A DNA stretch of 38,461 nt from Nemertoderma westbladi (Eukaryota > Xenacoelomorpha > Nemertodermatida > Nemertodermatidae): assembly GCA_032718475.1 (NCBI GenBank), contig JAUCBJ010000016.1, positions 1-38,461 on the forward strand. The letters are read 5' to 3'. Below the pieces are notes generated by a model. The model saw only the letters and a program-made list of their open reading frames with translations. It did not search any database and was not told the DNA's origin. A program made the translations under genes and the position numbers. Shown here one piece after another: positions 12,721-24,289 of the stretch. Every line of letters starts with the position of its first letter. Within the stretch, counting starts at the first letter, position 1.

Positions 12721-15700
12721 TAATCTTAACGCAATCTATTATTTGGTGTATTATATTTGGTTTGTATTTTTATCTTAACGCAATCTATTATTTGGTGTAT
12801 TATATTTGGTTTGTATTTTTATCTTAACGCAATCTATTACTTGGTGTATTATATTTGGTTTGTATTTTTATCTTAACGCAATCTATTATTTGGCGTATTA
12901 TATTTGGTTTGTATTTTTATCTTAACGCAATCTATTATTTGGTGTATTATATTTGGTTTATATTTTTATCTTAACGCAATCTATTATTTGGTGTATTATA
13001 TTTGGTTTATATTTTTATCTTAACGCAATCTATTATTTGGTGTATTATATTTGGTTTGTATTTTTATCTTAACGCAATCTATTATTTGGTGTATTATATT
13101 CGGTTTGTATTTTTATCTTAACGCAATCTATTATTTGGTGTATTATATTTGGTTTATATTTTTATCTTAACGCAATCTATTATTTGGTGTATTATATTTG
13201 GTTTGTATTTTTATCTTAACGCAATCTATTACTTGGTGTATTATATTTGGTTTATATTTTTATCTTAACACAATCTATTACTTGGTGTATTATATTTGGT
13301 TTGTATTTTTATCTTAACGCAATCTATTATTTGGTGTATTATATTTGGTTTGTATTTTTATCTTAACGCAATCTATTATTTGGCGTATTATATTTGGTTT
13401 GTATTTTTATCTTAACGCAATCTATTATTTGGCGTATTATATTTGGTTTATATTTTTATCTTAACGCAATCTATTATTTGGTGTATTATATTTGGTTTGT
13501 ATTTTTATCTTAACGCAATCTATTACTTGGTGTATTATATTTGGTTTGTATTTTTATCTTAACGCAATCTATTATTTGGTGTATTATATTTGGTTTGTAT
13601 TTTTATCTTAACGCAATCTATTATTTGGTGTATTATATTTGGTTTGTATTTTTATCTTAACGCAATCTATTACTTGGTGTATTATATTTGGTTTGTATTT
13701 TTATCTTAACGCAATCTATTACTTGGTGTATTATATTTGGTTTATATTTTTATCTTAACGCAATCTATTATTTGGTGTATTATATTTGGTTTGTATTTTT
13801 ATCTTAACACAATCTATTATTTGGTGTATTATATTTGGTTTATATTTTTATCTTAACGCAATCTATTATTTGGTGTATTATATTTGGTTTATATTTTTAT
13901 CTTAACGCAATCTATTATTTGGTGTATTATATTTGGTTTATATTTTTATCTTAACGCAATCTATTATTTGGTGTATTATATTTGGTTTATATTTTAATCT
14001 TAACGCAATCTATTATTTGGTGTATTATATTTGGTTTGTATTTTTATCTTAACGCAATCTATTATTTGGTGTATTATATTTGGTTTGTATTTTTATCTTA
14101 ACGCAATCTATTACTTGGTGTATTATATTTGGTTTGTATTTTTATCTTAACGCAATCTATTATTTGGCGTATTATATTTGGTTTGTATTTTTATCTTAAC
14201 GCAATCTATTATTTGGTGCATTATATTTGGTTTATATTTTTATCTTAACGCAATCTATTATTTGGTGTATTATATTTGGTTTATATTTTTATCTTAACGC
14301 AATCTATTATTTGGTGTATTATATTTGGTTTGTATTTTTATCTTAACGCAATCTATTATTTGGTGTATTATATTCGGTTTGTATTTTTATCTTAACGCAA
14401 TCTATTATTTGGTGTATTATATTTGGTTTATATTTTTATCTTAACGCAATCTATTATTTGGTGTATTATATTTGGTTTGTATTTTTATCTTAACGCAATC
14501 TATTACTTGGTGTATTATATTTGGTTTATATTTTTATCTTAACACAATCTATTACTTGGTGTATTATATTTGGTTTGTATTTTTATCTTAACGCAATCTA
14601 TTATTTGGTGTATTATATTTGGTTTGTATTTTTATCTTAACGCAATCTATTATTTGGCGTATTATATTTGGTTTGTATTTTTATCTTAACGCAATCTATT
14701 ATTTGGCGTATTATATTTGGTTTATATTTTTATCTTAACGCAATCTATTATTTGGTGTATTATATTTGGTTTGTATTTTTATCTTAACGCAATCTATTAT
14801 TTGGTGTATTATATTTGGTTTGTATTTTTATCTTAACGCAATCTATTATTTGGTGTATTATATTTGGTTTGTATTTTTATCTTAACCCAATCTATTATTT
14901 GGTGTATTATATTTGGTTTGTATTTTTAATCTTAACACAATCTATTATTTGGTGTATTATATTTGGTTTGTATTTTTATCTTAACGCAATCTATTATTTG
15001 GCGTATTATATTTGGTTTGTATTTTTATCTTAACGCAATCTATTATTTGGTGTATTATATTTGGTTTGTATTTTTATCTTAACACAATCTATAATTTGGT
15101 GTATTATATTTGGTTTGTATTTTTAATCTTAACACAATCTATTACTTGGTGTATTATATTTGGTTTGTATTTTTATCTTAACACAATCTATTATTTGGTG
15201 TATTATATTTGGTTTGTATTTTTATCTTAACGCAATCTATTATTTGGCGTATTATATTTGGTTTGTATTTTTATCTTAACGCAATCTATTATTTGGTGTA
15301 TTATATTTGGTTTGTATTTTTATCTTAACACAATCTATTATTTGGTGTATTATATTTGGTTTGTATTTTTATCTTAACGCAATCTATTACTTGGTGTATT
15401 ATATTTGGTTTGTATTTTTATCTTAACGCAATCTATTACTTGGTGTATTATATTTGGTTTGTATTTTTATCTTAACGCAATCTATTACTTGGTGTATTAT
15501 ATTTGGTTTATATTTTTATCTTCAACGCAATCTATTATTTGGTGTATTATATTTGGTTTGTATTTTTATCTTAACACAATCTATTATTTGGTGTATTATA
15601 TTTGGTTTATATTTTTATCTTAACGCAATCTATTATTTGGTGTATTATATTTGGTTTATATTTTTATCTTAACGCAATCTATTATTTGGTGTATTATATT

Positions 15701-16997
15701 TGGTTTATATTTTTATCTTAACGCAATCTATTATTTGGTGTATTATATTTGGTTTATATTTTTATCTTAACGCAATCTATTATTTGGTGTATTATATTTG
15801 GTTTGTATTTTTATCTTAACGCAATCTATTATTTGGTGTATTATATTTGGTTTGTATTTTTATCTTAACGCAATCTATTACTTGGTGTATTATATTTGGT
15901 TTGTATTTTTATCTTAACGCAATCTATTATTTGGCGTATTATATTTGGTTTGTATTTTTATCTTAACGCAATCTATTATTTGGTGTATTATATTTGGTTT
16001 ATATTTTTATCTTAACGCAATCTATTATTTGGTGTATTATATTTGGTTTATATTTTTATCTTAACGCAATCTATTATTTGGTGTATTATATTTGGTTTGT
16101 ATTTTTATCTTAACGCAATCTATTATTTGGTGTATTATATTCGGTTTGTATTTTTATCTTAACGCAATCTATTATTTGGTGTATTATATTTGGTTTATAT
16201 TTTTATCTTAACGCAATCTATTATTTGGTGTATTATATTTGGTTTGTATTTTTATCTTAACGCAATCTATTACTTGGTGTATTATATTTGGTTTATATTT
16301 TTATCTTAACACAATCTATTACTTGTTGTATTATATTTGGTTTGTATTTTTATCTTAACGCAATCTATTATTTGGTGTATTATATTTGGTTTGTATTTTT
16401 ATCTTAACGCAATCTATTATTTGGCGTATTATATTTGGTTTGTATTTTTATCTTAACGCAATCTATTATTTGGCGTATTATATTTGGTTTATATTTTTAT
16501 CTTAACGCAATCTATTATTTGGTGTATTATATTTGGTTTGTATTTTTATCTTAACGCAATCTATTATTTGGTGTATTATATTTGGTTTGTATTTTTATCT
16601 TAACGCAATCTATTATTTGGTGTATTATATTTGGTTTGTATTTTTATCTTAACACAATCTATTATTTGGTGTATTATATTTGGTTTGTATTTTTAATCTT
16701 AACACAATCTATTATTTGGTGTATTATATTTGGTTTGTATTTTTATCTTAACGCAATCTATTATTTGGCGTATTATATTTGGTTTGTATTTTTATCTTAA
16801 CGCAATCTATTATTTGGTGTATTATATTTGGTTTGTATTTTTATCTTAACACAATCTATAATTTGGTGTATTATATTTGGTTTGTATTTTTAATCTTAAC
16901 ACAATCTATTACTTGGTGTATTATATTTGGTTTGTATTTTTATCTTAACACAATCTATTATTTGGTGTATTATATTTGGTTTGTATTTTTATCTTAA
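12721..16997. repeat. Higher-order duplication zone 2 in the satellite (1274 bp and 1767 bp periods)
   Basis: Rare variants repeat at fixed offsets. TAATCTT after TATATTT occurs at 12721 and 13995 (1274 bp, exactly 26 units). TATTCGGTTTG occurs near 13101, 14375 and 16142 (1274 then 1767 bp). The whole segment 14815-15230 recurs at 16582-16997 (1767 bp, 36 units plus 3 bp), including its inserted A and CTATAATTTGG variants. Confidence 0.75.
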
Positions 16998-17564
16998 CGC
17001 AATCTATTATTTGGCGTATTATATTTGGTTTGTATTTTTATCTTAACGCAATCTATTATTTGGTGTATTATATTTGGTTTGTATTTTTATCTTAACACAA
17101 TCTATTATTTGGTGTATTATATTTGGTTTATATTTTTATCTTAATGCAATCTATTATTTGGTGTATTATATTTGGTTTGTATTTTTATCTTAACACAATC
17201 TATTATTTGGTGTATTATATTTGGTTTATATTTTTATCTTAACGCAATCTATTACTTGGTGTATTATATTTGGTTTGTATTTTTATCTTAACGCAATCTA
17301 TTATTTGGTGTATTATATTTGGTTTGTATTTTTATCTTAACACAATCTATTATTTGGTGTATTATATTTGGTTTATATTTTTATCTTAACGCAATCTATT
17401 ATTTGGTGTATTATATTTGGTTTATATTTTTATCTTAACGCAATCTATTATTTGGCGTATTATATTTGGTTTGTATTTTTATCTTAACGCAATCTATTAC
17501 TTGGTGTATTATATTTGGTTTGTATTTTTATCTTAACGCAATCTATTATTTGGTGTATTATATT

Positions 17565-18772
17565 GGATAGTACTCTACACGAATCTGGACCGAACTGGAC
17601 CGAACTGAACCGAACTGGATCGAAAGAGAGGCGAACTGAACCGAACTGGACCGCCAAATGAAAGATAATGCAAAAACAACCACCCATGCAGACAAGTGAA
17701 AATAAATATTGAAATAAATATTGTTATTTCATCCATTGTAAATAAAATAGCGTATAAGATGCCGCTAAATTAAGATTACTTCTTCTAACATTTATGTTGC
17801 ACTGCTTTCACCAGTACCGGTACCAGTCCCACATCTGCATGTCTGTAGATTGCAGTATTTTGTGCACCGGCTGACCGGTAGTTCAAAAATTGTGTTCAAT
17901 GACATGTAGAGAAACCTACCACATAATACTGCAATATACTGATATACATACGTAACATTATTATCTTTACCATCTTTATTTTTTAAAATTAAACTTTTTA
18001 TTATAATTCATGTTTTGTAGTCTGGGCGACCGCCCACCATATTCGCCAACCGTATTTCCCGATAGGCCTAGTTGCTCCGGACTACCGCCACTACTTGGAC
18101 TTGAGTTGCAAATAAAGTTTATTAATTCCTTGGTACTTCGGCTACCGGTACCGTCTGTCATTGCTGCATTGTTCAATATCCGTTACATTGCATTAAACAT
18201 AATTTGGCCCTTAACCAAACAAGCAGAAATTCAAATAAGTAGGCCTACCGGCAACCGGTACTGAATTACTCCAAACAGTATTTAGGTCTAGGCTGCTAGG
18301 TGCAGAGATACTACTGTACTACAGTACTAAGCTGCTAAGTGAGCTTAATTTTAAAAAATAAAGATGGTAAAGATAATAATGTTACGTATGTATATCATTA
18401 TATTGCAGTATTATGTGGTAGGTCTCTCTACATGTCATTGAACACAACTTTTGAAATACCGGTCAGCCGGTGCACAAAATACTGCAATCTACAGACATGC
18501 AGATGTGGGACTGGTACCGGTACTGGTGAAAGCAGTGCAACATCAATGTTAAAAGAAGTAATCTTAATTTAGCGGCATCTTATACGCTATTTTATTTACA
18601 ATGGATGAAATAATAATATTTATTTCAATATTTATTTTCACTTGTCTGCATGGGTGGTTGTTTTTGCATTATCTTTCATTTGGCGGTCCAGTTCGGTCCA
18701 GTTCGCCTCTCTTTCGATCCAGTTCGGTTCAGTTCGGTCCAGTTAGGTCCAGATTCGTGTAGAGTACTATCC
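17565..18772. mobile_element. MULE-like non-autonomous transposon with 431-bp TIRs
   Basis: A 1208-bp element inside the satellite. The left TIR 17565-17995 is matched by the inverted right TIR 18342-18772, both 431 bp with only scattered differences. The ends are GGATAGTACTCTACACG and its reverse complement. The target duplication TATTATATT is perfect at 17556-17564 and 18773-18781, and removing the element and one copy restores the exact satellite unit. Long TIRs with a 9-bp duplication are typical of Mutator-like elements; the family assignment is inferred. The 346-bp interior (17996-18341) encodes no recognisable protein. The TIR tips carry tandem CCGAACTGGA-type motifs (17587-17652 and mirrored 18685-18750). 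Confidence 0.88.
17587..17652. repeat. Subterminal CCGAACTGGA motif cluster in the TIR
   Basis: About six copies of a 10-11 bp motif (GGACCGAACT, GAACCGAACT, GGATCGAAAG and similar) follow the transposon tip and are mirrored at 18685-18750. Clustered subterminal motifs are often transposase-binding sites in DNA transposons; that role is inferred here. Confidence 0.6.
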
Positions 18773-19793
18773 TATTATATTTGGTTTGTATTTTTATCTT
18801 AACGCAATCTATTACTTGGTGTATTATATTTGGTTTGTATTTTTATCTTAACGCAATCTATTATTTGGTGTATTATATTTGGTTTGTATTTTTATCTTAA
18901 CGCAATCTATTATTTGGTGTATTATATTTGGTTTGTATTTTTATCTTAACGCAATCTATTATTTGGTGTATTATATTTGGTTTATATTTTTATCTTAACG
19001 CAATCTATTATTTGGTGTATTATATTTGGTTTGTATTTTTATCTTAACGCAATCTATTATTTGGTGTATTATATTTGGTTTGTATTTTTATCTTAACGCA
19101 ATCTATTATTTGGTGTATTATATTTGGTTTGTATTTTTATCTTAACGCAATCTATTATTTGGTGTATTATATTTGGTTTGTATTTTTATCTTAACACAAT
19201 CTATTATTTGGTGTATTATATTTGGTTTGTATTTTTATCTTAACACAATCTATTATTTGGTGTATTATATTTGGTTTGTATTTTTATCTTAACGCAATCT
19301 ATTATTTGGTGTATTATATTTGGTTTGTATTTTTATCTTAACACAATCTATTATTTGGCGTATTATATTTGGTTTGTATTTTTATCTTAACGCAATCTAT
19401 TATTTGGCGTATTATATTTGGTTTGTATTTTTATCTTAACGCAATCTATTATTTGGTGTATTATATTTGGTTTATATTTTTATCTTAACACAATCTATTA
19501 TTTGGCGTATTATATTTTGTTTGTATTTTTATCTTAACGCAATCTATTATTTGGTGTATTATATTTGGTTTGTATTTTTATCTTAACGCAATCTATTATT
19601 TGGCGTATTATATTTGGTTTGTATTTTTATCTTAACGCAATCTATTATTTGGCGTATTATATTTGGTTTGTATTTTTATCTTAACGCAATCTATTATTTG
19701 GCGTATTATATTTGGTTTGTATTTTTATCTTAACGCAATCTATTATTTGGTGTATTATTTTGGCTTATAATTTATTTTAACGCACTCTATTAT
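18773..19793. repeat. 49-bp satellite array, block 2 (about 21 units)
   Basis: The same 49-bp unit continues in phase after the transposon, starting with the right-hand target duplication. The last unit (about 19750-19793) is divergent, with GGCTTATAAT and AACGCACTC, like the left-edge unit at 1022-1078. The array then stops at a T-run. From 19794 to 19937 the DNA is AT-rich, with short inverted ATTAATTA words and no gene. Confidence 0.95.
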
Positions 19794-20017
19794 TTTTTTT
19801 TACTTGATATTAATTATATTAATTATTTGTAATTACAATATTAATTAATTATATATAAAATTATAATATAATAATATCAGACATTGATGAAGTAAGAGTA
19901 AGGACAAGTTAGATGATACCGGTAATTACTATTGATTCTAATTAAATTTAAGAAAGTTATAGTTGGAAGAAGAATGGATGGAGATGGAGAATCCCAAAGA
20001 AGGCGACTCAACCCTGT

Positions 20018-20840
20018 TTAAAAGCTCCCTGCAAGGTTGATGCCGCATAGGCCCACGCCGTCGCCGAACCCCAATCCACGCCATGGTCGTCGACCGCCGC
20101 ACAGGCAGAGCAAGCTGGATCGAAGGAGCGTAAAAAGAAGCCTCCGCAGAATACCACCCAGTACACAAGCGAGACCCCTCTCTCGCATTCCGTCCCGCCT
20201 TACCACTAGGGACTCGGCGAGATGGCGGAGCAGGATCTGGGTCTCGAGGCACCAAACACCATCGGTTGTACCGTCCAGTGGAGTGAACTCCATCCTCCGT
20301 TCCTCGCAGATAGACCGGTAGTGATTCTTCTTGAAGCGGCAATGCCGCAACGCGCCTCAAGCAGCGAATCTGTCGAGCGGTTGGTCTGGGCGTAAGAGGT
20401 GGCATAACAGCAATGTCAAACGAAGCATCTCTCTGATTGGCCCAGACCCTGCGAGCTACCAGGTCTGCACGCACTCCCCCTACCTCGCGACCCTCCCGGT
20501 CCAGGTGACCACGAGAAAGAGTCACCTCTCGCTCGACACTGGATGGTCCTACCACCTCTGCCAGGAGGTATCCGAAAACTTCGCGGACCTCGTTGTGCCG
20601 CTTTATTATGAGTCCGCCGGACTTACAGCTAAGCGCATGCGATGTTGAGAACGCACTCCCGCACCCTTCGCACCTAGCTGGAAGACCCGGCGGGGTTAGG
20701 CCGTAACGTAGAGCCAGACCATCGCGAAACTCATCAGGGCTCAAGTCGGTGTGGTCTAGGATGGATGGTTGAGCTGTTATCCAACCCCCAATCTTATTGG
20801 ACACGGCACGTTCAACAGCTTTTTTGCGGCCACTAGACCA
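20018..20840 (-). pseudogene. Retroelement polyprotein C-terminal fragment, frameshifted
   Basis: The minus-strand frame is open from 20840 (stop TAG at 20841-20843) to about 20350. It encodes LSPDEFRDGLALRYGL and a zinc-ribbon-like CEGC...SHALSCKSGG segment followed by IIKRHNEVRE. This pattern recurs in C-terminal regions of reverse-transcriptase polyproteins repeated in invertebrate and protist genomes (recognition from memory, class uncertain). Near 20350 the similarity moves to another frame, which continues SICEERRMEFTPLDGT and RHLAESL down to a stop at 20018. The upstream reverse transcriptase is missing. It is therefore a decayed partial copy with at least one frameshift. Its GC content is well above the satellite's. 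Confidence 0.6.
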
Positions 20841-21179
20841 CTACAAAAACTGATGCGACAGAGCGAGGTGCCGTTAGCCTAACATTTCTTGGCGACTGGT
20901 CCGATAACACTCAACGCATTGTTTGGTTGGACATTGACATTACCGGTATAGCATTACAGTGTACATTATTACATACTGATTAGTATGGATTGAGAAATTG
21001 GATATATTTGGACGTCAATGGATGGATAGGTTTGGTTTGAGAAACTAATATCACGTAGGCCTACCTAATCATATCTTTGCGTTAATTATTTTATTAACGG
21101 GGGGAACTCAGCTGAGCGTGCTGAGGGGGGGGGAGCGCATTAAAAACTCTAAGTATCGCCACCTACTGACCTAATGGAC

Positions 21180-21420
21180 CGGGCCATTTCTTTCGCATCA
21201 TGGCCTTTGAGACCTTTGGCCGCCCTGGTCCAGAGACATCCACCTTCCTCCGGGAGATCGGGGCTCGTCTCCACAGTGCCACCCACGAACCGCGGTCACA
21301 GCAGTTTCTGCTCCAGCGCCTGGCTGCCTGGAGATGTCAATTTTGGTTGGTATTGCAGCCTCAGTCGTGGGGACAGCAACCACGCAGCCACGCCGACCAT
21401 CGGTCTATTCGGGCACTGAA
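21180..21420 (+). pseudogene. Short decayed C-terminal retroelement fragment
   Basis: The frame at 21200 reads MAFETFGRPGPETSTFLREI, then GARLHSATHEPRSQQFLLQRL, after which similarity scatters over the other two frames (LSRGDSN in one, ASVVGTA in another). A GRPGPxTxxFLRxxGxRL...FLxQRL block is familiar from the extreme C-terminus of reverse-transcriptase polyproteins. It is convergent to, and separate from, the minus-strand fragment at 20018-20840. No intact gene remains. From 21420 to 22080 nothing recognisable is seen apart from a short duplicated TGCAATCTCAAATATTCA near 21514-21550. Confidence 0.4.
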
Positions 21421-22079
21421 GAGCCGAAACTGGAAACCAATCGAAACTGTCGAAATGGTTGCCAATGGAGTCACCAACGGGATGACGGCCGAAGATATTC
21501 AATACTCTATCTTGTGCAATCTCAAATATTCATGCAATCTCAAATATTCAATGTTCGATCCCTAGATAGGGCAGTACTGTTTGGGCAGTGCTTTAAATGC
21601 TGCAGCCTAGCCCAACCCCGGCTTTCATCCTTCAGTGGTCGATTGGGAACCAAGGCAACTTCAGAACTTGGGAAACAGAGTGGAAGAAGGGTTTACTGTG
21701 GAAGATCACCCATGGTGGTGAACAGGCATTCCTTGGCTTAACGAGCCTAAAAGATTCTCCCATTAAAATATTCAATTCGGTACTGTACCCTCAATTCAAT
21801 ATTCAATCTTAGTATTATGTCTGTGCTTCGTTATTTAATAATGTGATTAGATAAAAAAATAAATTAATGAAATATAATTCATTTGTTAATTATTACAAAA
21901 AAAAATCCAATATTATTTATATAGTTTTGAATTAAATGTTTCGAAATCAACAGTCATTCAATGAACTTATACAGCAGTGTCATATATCGCTTATCCCTTG
22001 GTTTAATCTTAATCACTATTCTTTATTCAAGTATAACTGAATCCTGGCCCGCCGCCTTCACCCTCCACTGATAATTTAA

Positions 22080-22150
22080 AATCGTAACTCATTCAATCTT
22101 TGACTAAATTATACCAAACTTGGTAAACATGTAATCTTTGTCTATCGGCT
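22080..22150. repeat. Dispersed repeat motif shared with 35540-35600
   Basis: AACTCATTCAATCTTTGAC followed by ACCAAACTTGGTAAACA here resembles AACTCGATCAATCCTCGAT followed by ACCAAACTTGGTACACA at 35540-35600. A TAGTCTGTCAAAAG word also lies downstream in both places (22368; 35600). Probably remnants of one old interspersed repeat. Confidence 0.5.
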
Positions 22151-22234
22151 AAAATAAACACAACTTGCTAAAGTTTCCCCTATAATGTTTTTTCCTATAG
22201 AACAGGATGCAGTTTTATTTTAGTAGTAAACAAG

Positions 22235-22300
22235 CTGTTATTTGCGTCGATTTTCACCTGGAGAGGGAAGAATATTGATTGCCCCCCCCCCCCCCCCCCG
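22235..22300. repeat. Dispersed repeat with C18 tract, inverted copy of 366-450
   Basis: AGCTGTTATTTGCGTC and CACCTGGAGAGGGAAG precede C18 at 22282-22299. Reverse-complemented, this aligns with the DNA after the G22 tract at 366-450. The homopolymer occupies the same position in both. Confidence 0.6.
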
Positions 22301-22584
22301 CCCTACCTGCAGTTAAGTGAAAATATTTCGGCACCATTTAATTGTATTATCACGGTCGCGCATCAAGTAGTCTGTCAAAAGATACAATTCATTATAAACA
22401 TAACAAAATTAATTATAATAATTCTAAAAATATAAGGCAGATTTTCCTAAAGTTAGCTCTTTAGTTAAGATTAAAATATATTATTAGGAATTCGAAGAAA
22501 GCAAATTGTATTGAGTTTAGTATTGGGAAGTTAATCTCACAAACCAGTCTAGTCTAACTTTACAGTAGCCTTGTTCGCATTGTT

Positions 22585-22935
22585 CCAGGTTTAGGCCAAT
22601 AGATTCCACCGTCTTCGTTCCAGGTTTAATACTGTAATAGACTCCGTTATCCGTCTCGATCGCTTCGCTATGCACATTCTTACTGGGTTTAATAAACTCC
22701 ATCGCCTTCCTGTCGTTCTCTGTTTTGTAGATTACTTCGCCATCGTCTGATCGCTTTGGTTGCGTGTTTAATACTGTAATAGACTCCGTCGCCATCGCAT
22801 CGTTCTGGATACATTGAATAGACTCCATTGTCTATCGCGATTGTTTCATTGTTTACGTGTAATTGACTGTGACTCCGTCGCCTCCTCGGATTAGGAATCC
22901 GGCCGGGTTTTGTAGATTCCGCCATCGTTCAGCAG
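22585..22935. repeat. Degenerate minisatellite, about 36-45 bp period
   Basis: Around eight imperfect copies of a module centred on TAGACTCCGTCGCCATCGC, often preceded by TTTAATACTGTAA. The starts lie near 22589, 22625, 22686, 22722, 22764, 22808, 22852 and 22910. On the minus strand the module reads as DGVYYSI or DNGVYYSI in shifting frames, so it is unlikely to be a single coding exon. The period varies and the copies are well diverged. Confidence 0.5.
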
Positions 22936-23093
22936 TTCAGTGTTTTTAATCAAATCCAGAATTCCGGCACCGGCACCACGATCAACGATTTCGGAAGTAA
23001 CAAACTCCGTCAACAACACTCGTTTTTTTTTAAAATACATCTATCAGGCAACTTGTAACTGGGCGATCATCTATCAGTCTATCTGATAGTTGA

Positions 23094-24170
23094 AAAAGAC
23101 TGTCTGACAGTTGGTATCAGACGTCTCTGTCTTCAATCAGAGCCTTGATAAAGAGAGGAGTCCCGCAGGGAGGATTGCTGTCTATCCTGCTATTCTTAAT
23201 ATATGTTAACGATCTTGATATGGCCATAGAGAGTCCCGCAAAAGAAGTTGAAGCAACTAGTAGTAGTAATACTAATCTACAGGTCTTACCATCTTGTATA
23301 TCTCTGAAGCTGGCAGACGACTCGAATATATTGACTTCTGGTGATAATGTGGCTACAATATCTGATACGCTGTCAAAGACACTAAGCAACATATTCGACT
23401 GGGCGACCGACAACAGACTGAGTTTGAACTTTGACAAGACTAAATCAATTTTATTTGGGACACATCAACGTCTAGTCGACAACTGTGAATTGAAAGTATT
23501 TTGTAATGGGATCCACATAGAACAGCAAAAATCTATTAAATACTTGGGTTGTTATTTAGACGCTGACCTTTCTGGAGATACCATGGCATCGCATGTGATT
23601 ACAAAGGGGAACAAGACACTGAAATTTATTTACAGACATGGGGCAGTTTTAGACGGCTATACACGTCGTCTTCTATGTAACGCTCTCATACAACCCCACT
23701 TGGATTTCGTTTCCTCCTGTTGGTATCCAAGTGCTTCTAAACGGCTACAGCTGCAACTACAAGCACTGCAAAGAAAATGTATTCGTTTTTGTCTAGGTCT
23801 CGGAAGTAGAACGCACATTGGTCAAGAGCATTACAATGAAATCTCATGGCTTCCGATAGAATCTCGCATCGATCAGCTAACAGCCAATCATATGTATCGT
23901 ATCACACAGTCGCTATCTCCCTCGTATCTCTCATCATTGGTCCAGTTCAACTCTGTATCGGTTAATCTCAGACATGGATGTACTCGCGCTGTTGTTCCCT
24001 TGCGACGAACTATAACAGGAAGTGAATGCTTCTCGTTTCTAGGGCCGATAATATGGAACTCGCTACCATTGGATGTAAGAAACTCTGTCTCCCTGCAAAC
24101 GTTCAAACACAAAGTCAAGAATTACTTACTCGGCAAACTGGCAATGAAGGATAACTCGATTTGGAATTAA
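23094..24170 (+). pseudogene. Reverse transcriptase C-terminal half of LINE copy 1
   Basis: An open frame of about 358 codons begins after the stop TGA at 23091-23093, at the LINE truncation point; the first ATG is internal. It contains the RT block GVPQGGLLSILLFLIYVNDL (motif usually GVPQGS), the catalytic block KLADDSNIL with the metal-binding Asp pair in place of the usual Y/F-ADD, then the thumb region with LSLNFDKTK and IKYLGCYLD. The C-terminal tail ends with FLGPIIWNSLPLDVRN and TFKHKVKNYLL, a signature of CR1/L2-like LINEs. The endonuclease and the N-terminal RT motifs are missing, so the copy cannot be autonomous. There are no internal stops, which points to a fairly recent insertion. 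Stop TAA at 24168-24170. Confidence 0.85.
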
Positions 24171-24289
24171 TAAATTTGCAAGTTATGGCTTGGGGAGGGG
24201 GGGATTAACATAACTCTTAATTATTTTTTGCGTTAAATTTCAGTTGTAATTATATATTTGCTCTATTTGCTGCTTTATTTCATTTTATT

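Larger units (their letters stand above)
1873..17564. repeat. 49-bp satellite array, block 1 (about 320 units)
   Basis: A continuous head-to-tail tandem array. A typical unit is 11403-11451, beginning TTAACGCAATCTATTATTTG. The length, 15,692 bp, equals about 320 units. Most variation is at a few binary sites: GGTGTATT or GGCGTATT, GTTTGTATT or GTTTATATT, CTATTATTTGG or CTATTACTTGG, CTATT or CGATT, and AACGCAAT or AACACAAT/AATGCAAT/AAAGCAAT. Rare 1-bp indels occur (TTGGGTATT; TTTTTAATCTT). The open frames of 72-88 codons here are by-products of the repeat: 49 is not divisible by 3, so frames rotate and meet a stop every few units. Confidence 0.97.

Noticed and set aside
6438-17000. Open frames of 72-88 codons inside the satellite
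   Set aside because: They are identical by-products of the 49-bp repeat; the reading frame rotates each unit and a TAA recurs, so they do not behave like a gene family.
17976-18572. Short frames inside the long-TIR transposon
   Set aside because: They span TIR boundaries, have no recognisable domain and are partly mirrored between the arms; no transposase motif is seen.
1873-19793. A CRISPR-like array
   Set aside because: The units are contiguous 49-bp repeats with no unique spacers, and the surrounding genes are eukaryotic.
20037-20648. Plus-strand frames of 94 and 105 codons
   Set aside because: They are antisense to the retroelement fragment, which shows recognisable motifs on the minus strand.
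22517-22925. Possible coding exon with DGVYYSI repeats
   Set aside because: The repeated peptide changes frame between modules and no splice sites or domain were found; a degenerate minisatellite explains it better.
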